Positions 62,157 through 64,000 of a stretch of DNA of 64,000 bases are shown piece by piece (position 1 is the first letter of the stretch; each line of letters opens with the position of its first letter). Both the position numbers and the translations under genes were made by a program. The notes under the pieces are model-generated. The model did no database searches. It had not been told where the DNA came from and worked only from the letters and a program-made list of their open reading frames with translations. The stretch covers positions 28,272,001-28,336,000 of the forward strand of contig OZ231127.1 in the NCBI GenBank assembly GCA_965153355.1. Reading direction: 5' to 3'. The stretch comes from Flaccisagitta enflata. Lineage: Eukaryota > Chaetognatha > Sagittoidea > Aphragmophora.

Positions 62157-62390
62157 CCCTTTTTTCACCACACCACATAAGATGCTTTTACCTGTATTGA
62201 ACTGACTCTAAGTGCCGTTTTCTTTCCGCACCACATCTGATAACTTTGCCTCTGCTTAACTCACTTCATCTACCCATTTTACCACTTCATTTCAGATAAC
62301 TTTACCTCTTCGGAACTTACTCTATGTGCTGGTTTTTCCCGCACCACATTAAGTAACTTTAAACTCCCCCGGCCCTGACTCTTTATGCCT
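62157..62390. repeat. Four diverged tandem units of ~60 bp
   Basis: Each unit has T-rich CCGCACCACAT, then AGATAACTTTACCTCT, then GAACTGACTCTATGTGC, in that order. Divergence is high, so the array is old. Confidence 0.65.
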
Positions 62391-63758
<1,368 letters not shown>

Positions 63759-64000
63759 GTTTCTTTTCATTTTCAACCTCTCTCCTCCATTTCAATGCAA
63801 GATCCAGTGGTCTGTTCTTGCCTGCCAAACTGTCGCGAGGTCGATTCATTTTTTGCCCTTTGAAGAATGAAACCACTATCACTTCCTTCGTCTGGTTATG
63901 TCGTTTCTTTTCGTTTCAATCAAGTTCATCTGACCATTTTAAAAATCCCACTGCATTTTAGTTCTCACTTTGTTTTGTTCACTGACCGTATCAGAGATCC

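Overview
This window is animal (metazoan) nuclear DNA, most likely from an invertebrate. The evidence is a pair of spliced exons with GT/AG borders and compatible phases, no bacterial-style gene packing, very heavy microsatellite content and dense short non-autonomous transposons. One transposon group has a central CCGT/CTGT tetranucleotide tract, as described for the pearl elements of bivalve molluscs and for Helitron/Helentron-derived elements. That makes a mollusc or other lophotrochozoan a reasonable but weak guess.

Only one protein-coding gene is supported. Two + strand exons (40011-40148 and 43770-43854, intron 43 kb side 3,621 bp) encode part of the cysteine-rich region and a complete eight-cysteine WAP domain of an anosmin-1 (KAL1/ANOS1) homologue. 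Its signal-peptide exon and the fibronectin type III exons were not found here, so the window probably lies inside a large gene and much of it may be intron. All other long open frames are translations of simple repeats or transposons.

Layout: 1-10 kb is mostly microsatellites (CT/GA, CTTT, CAA/GTT, CATAAA, TATGG, CA) plus a 23-bp minisatellite. 10-15.4 kb holds a diverged repeat pair in opposite orientation around a cluster of family-2 hairpin elements, one of them nested in a family-1 element. 16-33 kb has scattered family-1 elements, a mariner-like MITE (19967-20507), a hAT-like MITE (28832-29116) and an element with a 9-bp target duplication (31956-32471), separated by AT-rich unique DNA. 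33.8-40 kb has family-1 and family-2 copies, a 33-bp minisatellite and GT/CT tracts. 40-44 kb is the anosmin exon pair, whose intron carries a ~95-bp minisatellite split by a hAT-like MITE with a perfect 8-bp target duplication. 44-64 kb has further family-1/2 copies, long CT/GA, TTC and GAC arrays, a nested MITE (58121-58702) and a 284-bp foldback element (59963-60246).

The most interesting signal is the set of about 20 family-1 elements and 6 family-2 elements. Family 1 runs from a T-run, through a palindromic hairpin (type AGTCGCG-TGCA-CGCGACT), a CCGT/CTGT tract and a third subterminal copy of the hairpin arm, to a second hairpin followed by YTTGTT. The hairpin arms and subterminal repeat change together between copies, and the second hairpin changes its stem while keeping the TTGTT tail. 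This suggests DNA hairpins selected as transposition signals, as in HUH-type (Helitron/Helentron-like) mobility. No autonomous partner is present in the window. All statements rest on reading by eye; no alignment or database search was possible.
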